DNA of 64,000 bases from Methylobacter sp. Its GTDB lineage: Bacteria; Pseudomonadota; Gammaproteobacteria; Methylococcales; Methylomonadaceae. The notes under the pieces are model-generated. The model had not been told where the DNA came from, did no database searches, and was given only the letters and a program-made list of their open reading frames with translations. Position numbers and translations under genes: made by a program. Shown here piece by piece: positions 1 to 11,798 of this stretch. Numbering within the stretch: position 1 is the first letter of the stretch; every line of letters begins with the position of its first letter. The stretch lies in contig JAUYMY010000081.1 in assembly GCA_030699385.1 (NCBI GenBank), positions 1-64,000 of the forward strand. The letters run 5' to 3'.

Positions 1-54
1 AGAGCATCGCCCTTACAAGGCGAGGGTCGGGGGTTCGAACCCCTCAGCACCCAC
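1..54 (+). tRNA. tRNA-Val (anticodon TAC), 5' truncated by window edge
   Basis: CCTTACAAGG anticodon arm, GGGTTCGAACCCC T-arm, 3' CACCCACCA. Confidence 0.85.
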
Positions 55-62
55 CAGACTTT

Positions 63-139
63 GGAGTGGTAGTTCAGTTGGTTAGAATACCGGCCTGTCA
101 CGCCGGTGGTCGCGGGTTCGAGCCCCGTCCACTCCGCCA
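63..139 (+). tRNA. tRNA-Asp (anticodon GTC)
   Basis: GGAGTGG...CCTGTCACGCC anticodon arm, GCGGGTTCGAGCCCCGT T-arm, CCACTCC acceptor pairing, CCA end. Confidence 0.95.
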
Positions 140-148
140 AACATAAAA

Positions 149-181
149 AGCCCCGGATCGATTGATTCGGGGCTTTTTTTT
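149..181 (+). terminator. Rho-independent terminator after tRNA genes
   Basis: AGCCCCG...CGGGGCT stem followed by T-run. Confidence 0.9.
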
Positions 182-247
182 TGATTAAACTTTTTCAATT
201 AAACCCTTTTTAATTAAACCCAAGTTGTTTCTTTAGGATAGAGCATT

Positions 248-2110
248 ATGCTGACAAAAATTAGAGAGAAGGCACAAGGTGCTTTTGCATGGGGTATTTT
301 GATAGTGATTTGCGTACCCTTTGCTTTATGGGGCATTCAGAACTATTTAGATACCGGAAAAGAAGCGCCAATCGCTTCGGTAGGCGACAGGGATTTTTTT
401 CAGCGTGATGTCAACCAGGCTTATGAGCAATATAGCCAGAACCTGCAAGGAATGATGATAGATGAGCAAAGCTTAAAGGCGCAAGCGCTGGAGAAGCTGA
501 TAAAAGATGAGGTTTTATTGCAATATGTTCATGCTCAAGGCTTGACCGCAACCGATGATAGTGCGCGCGAATTTATACAGTCGTTGCCTTATTTTCAGGT
601 AGACGGCAAGTTTGATGAGCAGCGCTATAAAACCATGCTCAATTTACAAAAAATGTCTTCAGGCGAATTTGTCAGCAGAATCAAGAATGCCCTGATTATG
701 GAGCAGTTTCAACGCAGCATTATAGAGAGCAGTTTTGCCACCGAATATGATGTGAAAAGCTTTTTCAAAATCCAAAATCAACAGCGTGATGTCAATTATG
801 TCACTGTGGCGGTGCAAAAATTAGCCGAGCAACCTAAAGAAGAAGAAATAAGCGCCTATTATCAACAGCATCAGGATTTATACCAAACGCCTGAGCAGGT
901 TTCTGTTGAGTACATCGAGTTGTCGCTTGAGGCAATGGGTAAGACCATAGCGGTTACCGATGAAAAGCTGAAAGCGTTTTATGACGAACAAAAAGATCAA
1001 TACACGACGGCAGAACGAAGAAAAATAAGTCATATCCTGTTTGCAATTAATGACAAGGTCGATGAAAAAACCGCGCTGGAAAAAGCGTTAAAGGCGCAAA
1101 AAGAATTGGCCGGTAAAGACTTTGCAGCACTGGCGGCGGAAGTGTCTGATGATAAATTGACTGCCAAAACCGGCGGAGATTTAGGTTTGTTTAATGTCGG
1201 TGTCATGGAAAAAGCGTTTGAGGATGCGGCCAGCACTTTAAAGTTGGGCGAGGTTTCCGCCCCGGTTAAATCGGCTTTTGGTTACCATTTGATTAAAGTG
1301 ACCGAATTGGTGCCCGGAGAAATCAAATCCTTTGACACCGTTAAAGAAGAGCTGACCAAGGCTTATCAGAAAGCGCAGGCAGAAAATGCGTTTTATGAGG
1401 CGGGTGAAAGGCTCACCGAAATGAGCTATGAAAATCCCGATAACCTGAAAACGGCAGCGGATGCTTTAGGTGTTGGCATTAAGAAAACCGCCTTGTTTAC
1501 TAAAGACAAGGGTGAAGACATTGCTGCTGACCAGAAAATTCGTAGTGCGGCTTTTGCTGAAGAAGTTTTGAAAGGCAATAACAGTACGCCGATAGAGCTG
1601 GGCACCGATCGCTTGGTGGTATTGCGCTTACTGGAACACAAAGCGGCAGCGGCGCGCGAGCTGAAAGAGGTTAAGCCGGACATTATTAATGTATTGCTGA
1701 CTGATAAAGCCAAGCAGCTGGCTGTTGAAAAAGCACAGCAAATTAAGGCTAAATTACAGGCGGGCGAGTCGATGCAAGCCGTTGCTGCAGAAAATAAATT
1801 GCCGGTAAAGGCCGTTGCCGGATTAACGCGGAGTAAGGATACTGTACCTATGCCGTTGAGCGAGGCGATTTTTAAGGCGGCTAAACCGGTTGGCGACAAG
1901 CCGACAATCTTTATTGCCGCGCTCCCCGCAGGCGAGCAAGTGGTTGCGAGTCTGTCGAAAGTGACGGAAGGCGTAATGACTGAGGAAGATAAGAAACAAC
2001 AGGCGTTGGCAACCAAGAATATTGCCAAAGCTTTCGGTCAGTCTGAATTCAATGCGTTGATAAGCAGTTTAGAGGCAGAAGCCGATATCGTGGTGAAAGT
2101 GCCTAAATAA
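248..2110 (+). CDS. ppiD: Periplasmic folding chaperone / peptidyl-prolyl isomerase PpiD (SurA_N plus rotamase domain)
   Basis: N-terminal MLTKIREKAQGAFAWGILIVICVPFALWG membrane anchor and rotamase segment (RKISHILFA...GDLGLF...FGYHLIKV). Confidence 0.9.
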   Translation: MLTKIREKAQGAFAWGILIVICVPFALWGIQNYLDTGKEAPIASVGDRDFFQRDVNQAYEQYSQNLQGMMIDEQSLKAQALEKLIKDEVLLQYVHAQGLTATDDSAREFIQSLPYFQVDGKFDEQRYKTMLNLQKMSSGEFVSRIKNALIMEQFQRSIIESSFATEYDVKSFFKIQNQQRDVNYVTVAVQKLAEQPKEEEISAYYQQHQDLYQTPEQVSVEYIELSLEAMGKTIAVTDEKLKAFYDEQKDQYTTAERRKISHILFAINDKVDEKTALEKALKAQKELAGKDFAALAAEVSDDKLTAKTGGDLGLFNVGVMEKAFEDAASTLKLGEVSAPVKSAFGYHLIKVTELVPGEIKSFDTVKEELTKAYQKAQAENAFYEAGERLTEMSYENPDNLKTAADALGVGIKKTALFTKDKGEDIAADQKIRSAAFAEEVLKGNNSTPIELGTDRLVVLRLLEHKAAAARELKEVKPDIINVLLTDKAKQLAVEKAQQIKAKLQAGESMQAVAAENKLPVKAVAGLTRSKDTVPMPLSEAIFKAAKPVGDKPTIFIAALPAGEQVVASLSKVTEGVMTEEDKKQQALATKNIAKAFGQSEFNALISSLEAEADIVVKVPK

Positions 2111-2126
2111 CGGGTGACGCGGAAAT

Positions 2127-2156
2127 AAAAAAGGGAGCATAAAGCTCCCTTTTTTT
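2127..2156. terminator. Bidirectional terminator between convergent ppiD and fabI
   Basis: AAAAAAGGGAGCATAAAGCTCCCTTTTTTT. Confidence 0.9.
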
Positions 2157-2172
2157 GTGGCTAATTTTTGTG

Positions 2173-2955
2173 TTACGAAGCCGCCAAGCCGGCGATATTG
2201 TAGCCGCAATCGACAAAAGTAATTTCGCCGGTAATGCCTGAGGCCAAATCGGAGCACATAAAAGCGGCGGCATTGCCGACTTCTTCAATGCTGACATTTC
2301 TTTTTAACGGCGCGGTATCGGCGGCTTTGCTCAGCATCGATCTAAAATCATTAATGCCCGATGCGGCCAAGGTTCTGATAGGGCCGGCGGAAATGGCGTT
2401 AACGCGGGTGCCTTCGGCGCCTAAAGCAACGGCCATGTAACGGACATTGGCTTCGAGGCTGGCTTTGGCGACGCCCATGACGTTGTAATTAGGAATTGCG
2501 CGGTCGGCGCCTAAATAAGTCAGGGTTAATAAGGAGCCGTTGCGGCCTTGCATCATGGCGCGACCGGCTTTTGCCAGCGCGGTGAAGCTATAAGAGCTGA
2601 CATCGTGAGCAATTTGGAAATTTTCGCGGGTGGTCACGTCAACATAATCGCCGTTCAGGGCATCGCGCGGCGCATAAGCCACTGAATGCACGATGCAATC
2701 TAAGCCGTCCCAGTGTTCGCCCAGTTTGTTAAAGACTGCGTCGATATGCGCATCGATGCTGACATCGCATTCAATCGTAATAGTGGAATTGCACTGCCCC
2801 GCCATTTCTTCGACGCGACTTTGCAGTTTTTCATTTTGAAAGGTAAAGGCCAGTTCGGCGCCTTCGCGGTGCATAGCTTGAGCAATGCCCCATGCGATAG
2901 AACGGTTACTGGCTAAACCTACAATCAAGACTCGTTTGCCCTGCATAAAACCCAT
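2173..2955 (-). CDS. fabI: Enoyl-[acyl-carrier-protein] reductase (NADH)
   Basis: SDR/FabI fold: [56 protein letters not shown]. Confidence 0.95.
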   Translation of the reverse strand: MGFMQGKRVLIVGLASNRSIAWGIAQAMHREGAELAFTFQNEKLQSRVEEMAGQCNSTITIECDVSIDAHIDAVFNKLGEHWDGLDCIVHSVAYAPRDALNGDYVDVTTRENFQIAHDVSSYSFTALAKAGRAMMQGRNGSLLTLTYLGADRAIPNYNVMGVAKASLEANVRYMAVALGAEGTRVNAISAGPIRTLAASGINDFRSMLSKAADTAPLKRNVSIEEVGNAAAFMCSDLASGITGEITFVDCGYNIAGLAAS

Positions 2956-3014
2956 TATTATCTCCCGGTGTTTTTGTTGTTACGTTTGTTGTTACAATAG
3001 AACTTCAAGTATCT

Positions 3015-5240
3015 ATGAGCCTTTTATTGATGTCCAGTCTTTTGTCCCGACATATTTTTACGCCATTTCAGGCCGGGCTTTACCGATGCGGCATAACGCT
3101 GCAAACCGGTAAACTGCGTGCGCCAGTCCTGCTATTATTTTTCGTGTTTTTGACCGCTTGCGACACCGGAGCGCTTAATGCGCCTTATGCGGAAGAAGAT
3201 GAAAATCAGTCGGTTTTATATCAGTCATTTTCAGAGCGGCCTAAGCATTTAGACCCGGCCGTTGCTTACAGTGCTAACGAATATACCTTTCTCTCGCAAG
3301 TTTACGAGCCGCCGTTTCAATATCATTATTTAAAGCGGCCTTATCAATTAGTGCCGTTAACGGCAACGGCGATGCCGGAAATTCATTATTTGGATGCTCA
3401 AGGCACCAAGCTTGCCGCCGGTGCAGACGATAACGCTATCGCTTTTACCGATTATGTCATTGAAATTGCGCCGCATATTCAGTATCAGCCGCACCCGGCG
3501 TTGGCGAAAACGGCGCAGGGCGATTATCAGTATCACCATTTAAACGCAGTGCAAATCAATGCTGTGAGTACCTTGGCTGATTTTACCGGGACCGGTTCAC
3601 GCGAACTGACCGCTGATGATTATGTCTATCAGATTAAGCGCTTGGCGCATCCGAAAGTTCAGTCGCCGATTGCTGAAATGATGAAAAATTATATCGTTGG
3701 TTTCGACGCGTTTGCACAACAAGTCAGCACTAAACCAAAAGTTGAGATCAAAGATATTCCGCTGGCGGGCGCAGAAGTGCTCAGTCGTTACCAATACCGT
3801 ATCAGGATTAAAGGTAAATATCCGCAATTTATTTTTTGGCTGGCAATGCCGTTTTTTTCTCCGATGCCGTGGGAAGCCGATGCCTTTTACGAGCAAGCCG
3901 GATTTGCCGATAAAAACATCACGCTGGATTGGTTTCCGCTCGGCACGGGAGCTTATTTGCTGGCAGAAAATAATCCGAACCGGCGCATGACGCTGGTTAA
4001 AAATCCGCTGTTTCATGGTGAGACTTATCCAACCGAAGGTGAACCGGAAGACCTACAAACAGGTTTGTTAGCCGATGCTGGCAAGTCGTTGCCGTTCATC
4101 GATAAAATGGTTTTTATGCTGGAAAAGGAAACCATTCCTTACTGGACTAAATTTTTACAGGGCTATTACGATGCCTCGGGTATCGCTTCCGACAGCTTCG
4201 ATCAGGCCATACAATTCACCGGTAGCGGCGGCATCGCCTTAACCGACTCGATGCGGGAAAAAAATATTCAGCTGGAAACTTCAGTGGCCATTTCCAGTTT
4301 TTATATGGGCTTTAACATGCTCGACGCCACCGTCGGCGGCAACAGCGAACAAGCCAGAAAACTGCGCCAGGCCATTGCTATCGCGGTTGATTATGAAGAA
4401 TATATTTCAATTTTCAGAAACGGGCGCGGCATTGCCGCTCAAGGCGTGTTGCCGCCGGGCATTTACGGCTTTGCCGAAGATAAAGCTGGCGTCAATGCTT
4501 ATGTTTACGATTGGGACAATGGCGCGGCGCGGCGCAAATCCATCGATGCCGCCAAACAATTGATGAGCGAGGCGGGTTATGTCAACGGCATAGACCCCAA
4601 AACCGGCTCGGCCCTGATTTTGTATTTCGACACGGCCGCTGCCGGCATTGATGACAGGCCCACGATGAATTGGTACCGTAAACAATTTGATAAATTGGGC
4701 ATTAATTTGGTGATTAGAGCCACCGATTACAATCGCTTTCAGGAAAAAATGCGCTCGGGCAATGCGCAAATTTTTGTCTGGGGCTGGAATGCCGATTATC
4801 CCGATCCGGAAAATTTCTTTTTCCTACTGTACGGCGCAAACTCTAAAGTGCAGCACGGCGGCGAAAATGCCAGCAATTACCACAATCCCGAATTCGACCG
4901 TTTATTCGAGCAGATGCGCAACATGGATAACAGCGAACAGCGTTACCGAATCATTCAGCAGATGCAGGAACAAGTGCGCCATGATGCGCCGTGGGTGCTG
5001 GGCTTTCATCCGAAGAATTTTTCCTTGTTCCATAGCTGGTATAAAAATCTAAAACCCAATTTAATGGCCAATAACACCCTGAAATATCAACGCATTGATA
5101 GTGCCGAACGCGCTGAAAAAAGGCAGGCGTGGAATGCGCCGGTATTTTGGCCGCTGGTTTTGGCGAGCGTGGTTTTTGTGTTGATGTTGATGCCGGCGCT
5201 TAATGCCTATCGCCGCCGAGTGAGGGAAACCCTGCAATGA
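3015..5240 (+). CDS. ABC transporter substrate-binding lipoprotein (SBP family 5, peptide type); exact start uncertain
   Basis: Lipobox FVFLTAC; SBP_bac_5 features (ERPKHLDPAVAYSANEYTFLSQVYEPPFQY, NADYPDPENFFFLLYG). Confidence 0.88.
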   Translation: MSLLLMSSLLSRHIFTPFQAGLYRCGITLQTGKLRAPVLLLFFVFLTACDTGALNAPYAEEDENQSVLYQSFSERPKHLDPAVAYSANEYTFLSQVYEPPFQYHYLKRPYQLVPLTATAMPEIHYLDAQGTKLAAGADDNAIAFTDYVIEIAPHIQYQPHPALAKTAQGDYQYHHLNAVQINAVSTLADFTGTGSRELTADDYVYQIKRLAHPKVQSPIAEMMKNYIVGFDAFAQQVSTKPKVEIKDIPLAGAEVLSRYQYRIRIKGKYPQFIFWLAMPFFSPMPWEADAFYEQAGFADKNITLDWFPLGTGAYLLAENNPNRRMTLVKNPLFHGETYPTEGEPEDLQTGLLADAGKSLPFIDKMVFMLEKETIPYWTKFLQGYYDASGIASDSFDQAIQFTGSGGIALTDSMREKNIQLETSVAISSFYMGFNMLDATVGGNSEQARKLRQAIAIAVDYEEYISIFRNGRGIAAQGVLPPGIYGFAEDKAGVNAYVYDWDNGAARRKSIDAAKQLMSEAGYVNGIDPKTGSALILYFDTAAAGIDDRPTMNWYRKQFDKLGINLVIRATDYNRFQEKMRSGNAQIFVWGWNADYPDPENFFFLLYGANSKVQHGGENASNYHNPEFDRLFEQMRNMDNSEQRYRIIQQMQEQVRHDAPWVLGFHPKNFSLFHSWYKNLKPNLMANNTLKYQRIDSAERAEKRQAWNAPVFWPLVLASVVFVLMLMPALNAYRRRVRETLQ

Positions 5241-6214
5241 TACACTACATTATTCGCCGTTTTTTATACGCCTTCCCGTTATTAATGGGCGTGAATATTT
5301 TAACCTTCGTGCTGTTTTTTATCGTCAACAGCCCGGATGACATGGCGCGTATGCAGTTGGGGCAAAAGCATGTCACCGAACAGGCGGTAGAAAACTGGAA
5401 ACAGCAGCGCAGCTACGATTTGCCGCTGTTATGGAATGAAAAGGCGGCCGCCGAAGAAAAAATCACCCAGACCATTTTTTACCAAAAATCAGTCGGCTTA
5501 TTTTTGTTCCGCTTTGGCGTTTCGGATAGCGGCCGGAATATCGGCGCGGATATTCAACAGCGCATGTGGCCGAGCCTGGCTGTCGCCTTGCCCACTTTAA
5601 TTATTGGCTTGCTGGTCAATATCAGCTTTGCCTTGTTGATGGTGCTGTTTCGTAATAGTTATTTGGAACACGCAGGGCTGGTTTTGTGCGTGATTTTAAT
5701 GTCGGTATCGTCGCTGTTTTATATTATCGGCGGCCAATTTTTTATTGCCAAATTATTACGGTTAGTGCCGATATCCGGTTATGACGACGGCATCGCGGCG
5801 GTCAGGTTTTTGATCTTGCCGGTGTTGATAGGCGTATTTTCGGGTATCGGTTCAGGTGTGCGCTGGTATCGCACCTTATTTTTAGAGGAAGTGGAAAAAG
5901 ATTATGTGCGCACAGCCAGAGCAAAAGGCTTAACCGAGACTCAAACCCTATTCCGGCATGTGTTGCGCAATGCCATGATTCCGATATTAACCGGTGTCGT
6001 CGTGGTGTTGCCGCTGTTATTTATGGGCAGTTTGATTATGGAGTCGTTTTTCAGTATTCCCGGTTTAGGCAGTTACACCATAGACGCCATTAACAGCCAG
6101 GATTTCGCCATTGTCCGCGCCATGGTTTTTCTGGGTTCAGTGCTGTATGTGATTGGATTGTTATTGACCGATATTTCCTACACCTTAGTTGATCCCAGAG
6201 TCAGGCTGTCGTGA
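5237..6214 (+). CDS. ABC transporter permease (DppB/OppB family)
   Basis: MIHYIIRRFLYAFPLLMGVNILTF; EVEKDYVRTARAKGLTETQTLFRHVLRNAMIPILT EAA loop; 4-nt overlap with upstream SBP gene. Confidence 0.92.
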   Translation: MIHYIIRRFLYAFPLLMGVNILTFVLFFIVNSPDDMARMQLGQKHVTEQAVENWKQQRSYDLPLLWNEKAAAEEKITQTIFYQKSVGLFLFRFGVSDSGRNIGADIQQRMWPSLAVALPTLIIGLLVNISFALLMVLFRNSYLEHAGLVLCVILMSVSSLFYIIGGQFFIAKLLRLVPISGYDDGIAAVRFLILPVLIGVFSGIGSGVRWYRTLFLEEVEKDYVRTARAKGLTETQTLFRHVLRNAMIPILTGVVVVLPLLFMGSLIMESFFSIPGLGSYTIDAINSQDFAIVRAMVFLGSVLYVIGLLLTDISYTLVDPRVRLS

Positions 6215-6254
6215 GCGGTTACTTGTCATTAGTGACAGGTGAAAATATTTCCAC

Positions 6255-6293
6255 CACGAAGCTCACGAAGAATGAAACTTCGTGTTCTTCGTG
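6255..6293. repeat. Palindromic intergenic repeat, CACGAAG family
   Basis: CACGAAGctCACGAAG-aatgaaa-CTTCGTGttCTTCGTG. Confidence 0.8.
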
Positions 6294-6345
6294 CTGAATA
6301 AATCCTTCAATACCCTGTCTGGGTTAAGCTGTTTAGTTTTTGTGT

Positions 6346-6471
6346 TTACAACAACGGCGCTATCCATTGAAAGGCAATGAAACTGTATAGAATCGCCGCA
6401 ATGGCGGTCATGAGGGCAAAAGACATACACACTTGCGCGACCGACAAGGTAGAGAAAAAAGAGTCCAACAT
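6346..6471 (-). CDS. Putative 41-aa single-TM small protein
   Basis: Reverse-strand ORF MLDSFFSTLSVAQVCMSFALMTAIAAILYSFIAFQWIAPLL*, preceded by AACGGGAGATAACC (strong SD); not in the supplied ORF track (below its length cutoff). Confidence 0.55.
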   Translation of the reverse strand: MLDSFFSTLSVAQVCMSFALMTAIAAILYSFIAFQWIAPLL

Positions 6472-6796
6472 GGTTATCTCCCGTTAAGATAGCAAGCCGC
6501 ATCACGTTCCAAAGAGGTATTAAAACGGCGGGTTTGTTAAAGGCAGTGCTAACGCCTTTGTGTAAAGCGTAGACAATAATTCAATGTTGCCAATCCGGCA
6601 ACAATTAAAAAGGTCAATAGAGGCGTGTACAATTTGACCAAAAACCTAGTAAAATGCTCACATTACACCGTCTGAACAGGCGGTTTTTCGTAGCCGTTTA
6701 TGCGCTATTTTGAAAAAATAAACCGTGTATTTGTCAGGTGAATTTTTAAAAACGCAGTCATCGGCTTAATTCGACAGTCTATTTAAGGGGTATAGC

Positions 6797-8533
6797 GTGG
6801 AGCTAAACGGCGCACAAATCGTAATTCAAAGTCTTAAGGACGAAGGCGTAGAATATATTTTCGGCTATCCCGGCGGCGCGGTATTGCATTTATACGATGC
6901 CATTTTCCAGCAGGACGATGTCAAACATATTCTGGTCCGGCACGAGCAGGGCGCAACCCATGCCGCAGACGGCTATGCCCGCGCCACCGGCAAACCGGGC
7001 GTGGTTTTGGTTACATCAGGCCCCGGCGCCACTAATGCTGTCACCGGCATTGCTACTGCTTACATGGATTCGATTCCAATGGTGATTATTTCCGGTCAGG
7101 TGCCGTTGCCGGTTATCGGCAGCGATGCGTTTCAGGAAGTCGACATGGTCGGTATTACCCGCCCTTGTGTGAAACATAATTTTCTGGTCAAAGACATCAA
7201 TAAATTGGCGGAAACGATGAAGAAGGCATTTTATGTTGCGACTACTGGCCGTCCTGGCCCTGTCGTCGTTGATGTGCCTAAAGACATCACCGATCCTAGA
7301 ATAAAAATACCGTATAAATACCCGAAAAAGGTGTCTATCCGCTCCTATAATCCTGCAGTTACCGGTCATAAAGGGCAGATTAAAAAAGCCGTGGATTTAT
7401 TATTGACCGCGCAAAAGCCGATTATTTATTCCGGCGGCGGCGTCATTTTAGGTGAAGCCAGCAAAGAATTAACCGAATTTGCCAAGGTGCTGGGCTTTCC
7501 TGTCACCAACACACTAATGGGCTTGGGCGCTTATCCGTCTACCGACAAGCAGTTCGTCGGCATGTTGGGTATGCACGGCACCTATGAAGCCAATATGGCA
7601 ATGCACGACAGCGATGTGATTATTGCCATCGGCGCCCGTTTTGATGACCGCGTCACCGGTAAGCTGGATCTGTTTTGCCCACATGCCCAAATCATCCATA
7701 TCGATGTCGATCCGGCGTCGATTTCCAAGACCGTCAAAGTGGCGATTCCTATTGTTGGCGAAGTCAAACCGGTATTGGAGCAGATGCTGGAAATGCTGAA
7801 AGACGGCAAAAAGAAACCGTCGAAAAAAGCTCTGGAAAGCTGGTGGAACCAGATTGACCAATGGCGCGCCGTCAAGTGTATGGAATACGACCGCAACAGC
7901 AATCTGATCAAGCCGCAATATGTGATCGAGCAATTGTACGAAGTCACCAAAGGCGAGGCCTATATCACGTCCGATGTCGGTCAGCATCAAATGTGGGCGG
8001 CGCAGTATTACCCGTTCGATAAACCGCGTCATTGGATTAATTCCGGCGGCTTGGGCACGATGGGTTTTGGCTTGCCTGCGGCCATCGGCGTTAAACTGGC
8101 GTTTCCCGATTCCGAAGTCGCTTGTGTGACTGGCGACGGCAGTATACAAATGTGCATTCAGGAATTGTCGACCGCACTGCAATACAATGCGCCGGTAAAA
8201 ATTATCAATCTGAATAACAGCTATTTAGGCATGGTGCGGCAATGGCAAGAATTTACCTACGAAAGCCGTTACTCGCATTCTTACATGGATACCATTCCTG
8301 ACTTCGTCAAGCTGGCCGAGGCTTACGGCCATATCGGTATGCGTATCGATAAGCCTGAGGATGTCAGGCCGGCGCTGGAAGAAGCCTTTGCGCTGAAAGA
8401 CCGCACCGTGTTTTTGGACATACTGACCGACCGCACCGAAAACGTTTACCCGATGATTGAAGCGGGCAAGGCCCATAACGATATGACATTAAGAGTTGCA
8501 AACGGCATTTCAACCGATCGGGAGTTGGCGTAA
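6797..8533 (+). CDS. ilvI: Acetolactate synthase large subunit
   Basis: ThDP enzyme: [60 protein letters not shown] start with AAGGGG SD. Confidence 0.96.
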   Translation: MELNGAQIVIQSLKDEGVEYIFGYPGGAVLHLYDAIFQQDDVKHILVRHEQGATHAADGYARATGKPGVVLVTSGPGATNAVTGIATAYMDSIPMVIISGQVPLPVIGSDAFQEVDMVGITRPCVKHNFLVKDINKLAETMKKAFYVATTGRPGPVVVDVPKDITDPRIKIPYKYPKKVSIRSYNPAVTGHKGQIKKAVDLLLTAQKPIIYSGGGVILGEASKELTEFAKVLGFPVTNTLMGLGAYPSTDKQFVGMLGMHGTYEANMAMHDSDVIIAIGARFDDRVTGKLDLFCPHAQIIHIDVDPASISKTVKVAIPIVGEVKPVLEQMLEMLKDGKKKPSKKALESWWNQIDQWRAVKCMEYDRNSNLIKPQYVIEQLYEVTKGEAYITSDVGQHQMWAAQYYPFDKPRHWINSGGLGTMGFGLPAAIGVKLAFPDSEVACVTGDGSIQMCIQELSTALQYNAPVKIINLNNSYLGMVRQWQEFTYESRYSHSYMDTIPDFVKLAEAYGHIGMRIDKPEDVRPALEEAFALKDRTVFLDILTDRTENVYPMIEAGKAHNDMTLRVANGISTDRELA

Positions 8534-9024
8534 TGAGGCATATTATTTCCATCCTGATTGAAAACGAATCCGGCGCGTTATCGCGGGTTGCAGGCTTGTT
8601 TTCAGCACGCGGCTACAACATCGAATCGTTGACCGTAGCCGCTACCGAAGATCCCAGCCTGTCGCGGATGACCCTGGTCACACGCGGTAGCGACGACATT
8701 ATCGAGCAAATTACCAAGCAGCTGAACAAGCTGATTGATGTGGTCAAGCTGATTGATTTAGCCGAATCAGCGCATATCGAACGCGAGCTGATGATGGTCA
8801 AAATTAAAACCAGCGAACAGATGCGCGAAGAAATCAGAAGCATGGCCGATATATTTCGCGGCAAAATTATCGACGTAACGCCAACCACTTATGTGGTGGA
8901 AATGACCGGGCCTTCGAGTAAACTGGATGCGTTTATCGCCGCCATCGATAGCGACAGCATTATTGAAGTCGTTCGTTCCGGCCCGACCGGTATTTCAAGA
9001 GGCGAAAAAGGCTTACATCTGTAA
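8533..9024 (+). CDS. ilvH: Acetolactate synthase small subunit
   Basis: [39 protein letters not shown] domain, overlaps ilvI stop. Confidence 0.96.
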   Translation: MRHIISILIENESGALSRVAGLFSARGYNIESLTVAATEDPSLSRMTLVTRGSDDIIEQITKQLNKLIDVVKLIDLAESAHIERELMMVKIKTSEQMREEIRSMADIFRGKIIDVTPTTYVVEMTGPSSKLDAFIAAIDSDSIIEVVRSGPTGISRGEKGLHL

Positions 9025-9040
9025 TTATTAGTGATTAATA

Positions 9041-9817
9041 ATGAACTCCCTTATTTGTAAAAAAAATGCTATTGAGTCAAATACTTTTGTTCTAGTATTT
9101 GAGCGCCCATTTAATAAACAAGAACTGCAATCTTTATTAAGACTTGAAAATGCATTAAAAAATGATTTACCTTCTTTCAATGAAATTAACAGTATAAATG
9201 TTAGGCTGGAAGGTGGGCAAGTTACGCCATCTCAAGAAATGATAGGCGTTTTATTGCAATGTTTTAAGGCAGACGGTAAGCCTTCGATAGAGTTAAAAAT
9301 AGAGGGCAATATTATTGAAATAATGTGTTTTTCTTATGATAGATGGATAAATGTTTGGGGCAAGGCTAAGCAGTTTTTATTGGAGGCCATAAAATCCATA
9401 GATAATGATAATAAACTTATTATTTGTGTTTTAAAAGTTGTGGATAAGTTTTTGTACGATGGCGACTCAAAAGATTACAAAGTATCAGATATTTTTAATC
9501 AAAATACGCAACTTTTAACAAGGAATATTCTTTCTGGTGAAAAAACAAGATTGTGGCATGTCTTTCAAGGGTGGTTTGAAGAACCTGAAATTTTAAATAA
9601 CTTAAATATCAGTACATTAGACTCTAACGGAAAAACATTGACGACTATTGAGCATGATATTCGTCGTCAATTCCAAGACCCTCAAATAATTTCTGATATT
9701 AAAGAAAAACTAGATGATATTTTTTCTTCTCTGCATGAAAAAAACAAAACAGTTATTAAGTCCTTACTAAATGAAGAGCAGTTAAAAGGAATAGGGCTAT
9801 GCAATCTTCCGTGTTAA
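9041..9817 (+). CDS. Hypothetical protein, resembles TIGR04255 family
   Basis: 258-aa AT-rich ORF; pattern FVLVFERPF...LQCFKADGKPSIELKIEGNIIEIMCFSYDRWINVW recalls TIGR04255 proteins. Confidence 0.6.
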   Translation: MNSLICKKNAIESNTFVLVFERPFNKQELQSLLRLENALKNDLPSFNEINSINVRLEGGQVTPSQEMIGVLLQCFKADGKPSIELKIEGNIIEIMCFSYDRWINVWGKAKQFLLEAIKSIDNDNKLIICVLKVVDKFLYDGDSKDYKVSDIFNQNTQLLTRNILSGEKTRLWHVFQGWFEEPEILNNLNISTLDSNGKTLTTIEHDIRRQFQDPQIISDIKEKLDDIFSSLHEKNKTVIKSLLNEEQLKGIGLCNLPC

Positions 9818-10282
9818 TCAACAAATCAGACAATAATTATAACACTAATACCCAGTATGGCTCTACCGTCCCTGCCTTGCTTATAGGTTTGTCATTACTT
9901 AGCAGTATTCCCAGTGATATGCTTTCTGCATTTGAAAAGAATTCGAGCTCATCTAAGCCTATAACAGAGAAAATAAATATTGATGATGATAATAAAATTT
10001 CAGCACTAAAAGAGTATTACGGCATTAAAGATAAAACTGAAATAAACAATTTTATCTTGTCACATAACTTGATTGATTTTTTGCTATGGATTAATCAACC
10101 TATTGCCGATATTTTCGGTAGTATTAATAAATCGCTACATTTATTTAAATGCTGGGACGAAGAAGATTATCACTTGGTGTTAAATATATTTTCTGAATTA
10201 GATGATATGGATGAGATTTCTGACAAAGAAAATAAATTATTTCAATATATATCAGAAAATAAAAAAGGTAATTTTCTTGATT

Positions 10283-10305
<23 letters not shown>
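9799..10305 (+). CDS. Hypothetical protein of accessory cassette
   Basis: 168-aa ORF overlapping upstream stop by about 19 nt; hydrophobic patch VPALLIGLSLLSSI; no family recognised. Confidence 0.6.
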
Positions 10306-11682
<1,377 letters not shown>

Positions 11683-11694
11683 GTTTAAGTTGTT

Positions 11695-11728
11695 AAAAAA
11701 GCCCGTCTTAATGACGGGTTTTTTTTTG
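11695..11728 (+). terminator. Rho-independent terminator after ilvC
   Basis: AAAAAAGCCCGTCttaatGACGGGTTTTTTTT. Confidence 0.92.
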
Positions 11729-11798
11729 CGCCAAAGTTAATGAACAGTGCCTGATTCCCATGGGATAATGGTGTTTTTTTTCACCCTATAACTGCCTC

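Noticed and set aside
1426-2028. 200-aa minus-strand ORF opposite ppiD
   Set aside because: Entirely antisense to a confidently identified gene; no recognisable domain.
6263-6505. 80-aa minus-strand ORF in the permease-ilvI gap
   Set aside because: Runs through the palindromic repeat and lacks a good RBS; the 41-aa ORF in another frame is better supported.
7514-8182. 222-aa minus-strand ORF opposite ilvI
   Set aside because: Shadow ORF caused by codon bias of the sense gene; no start context or family.
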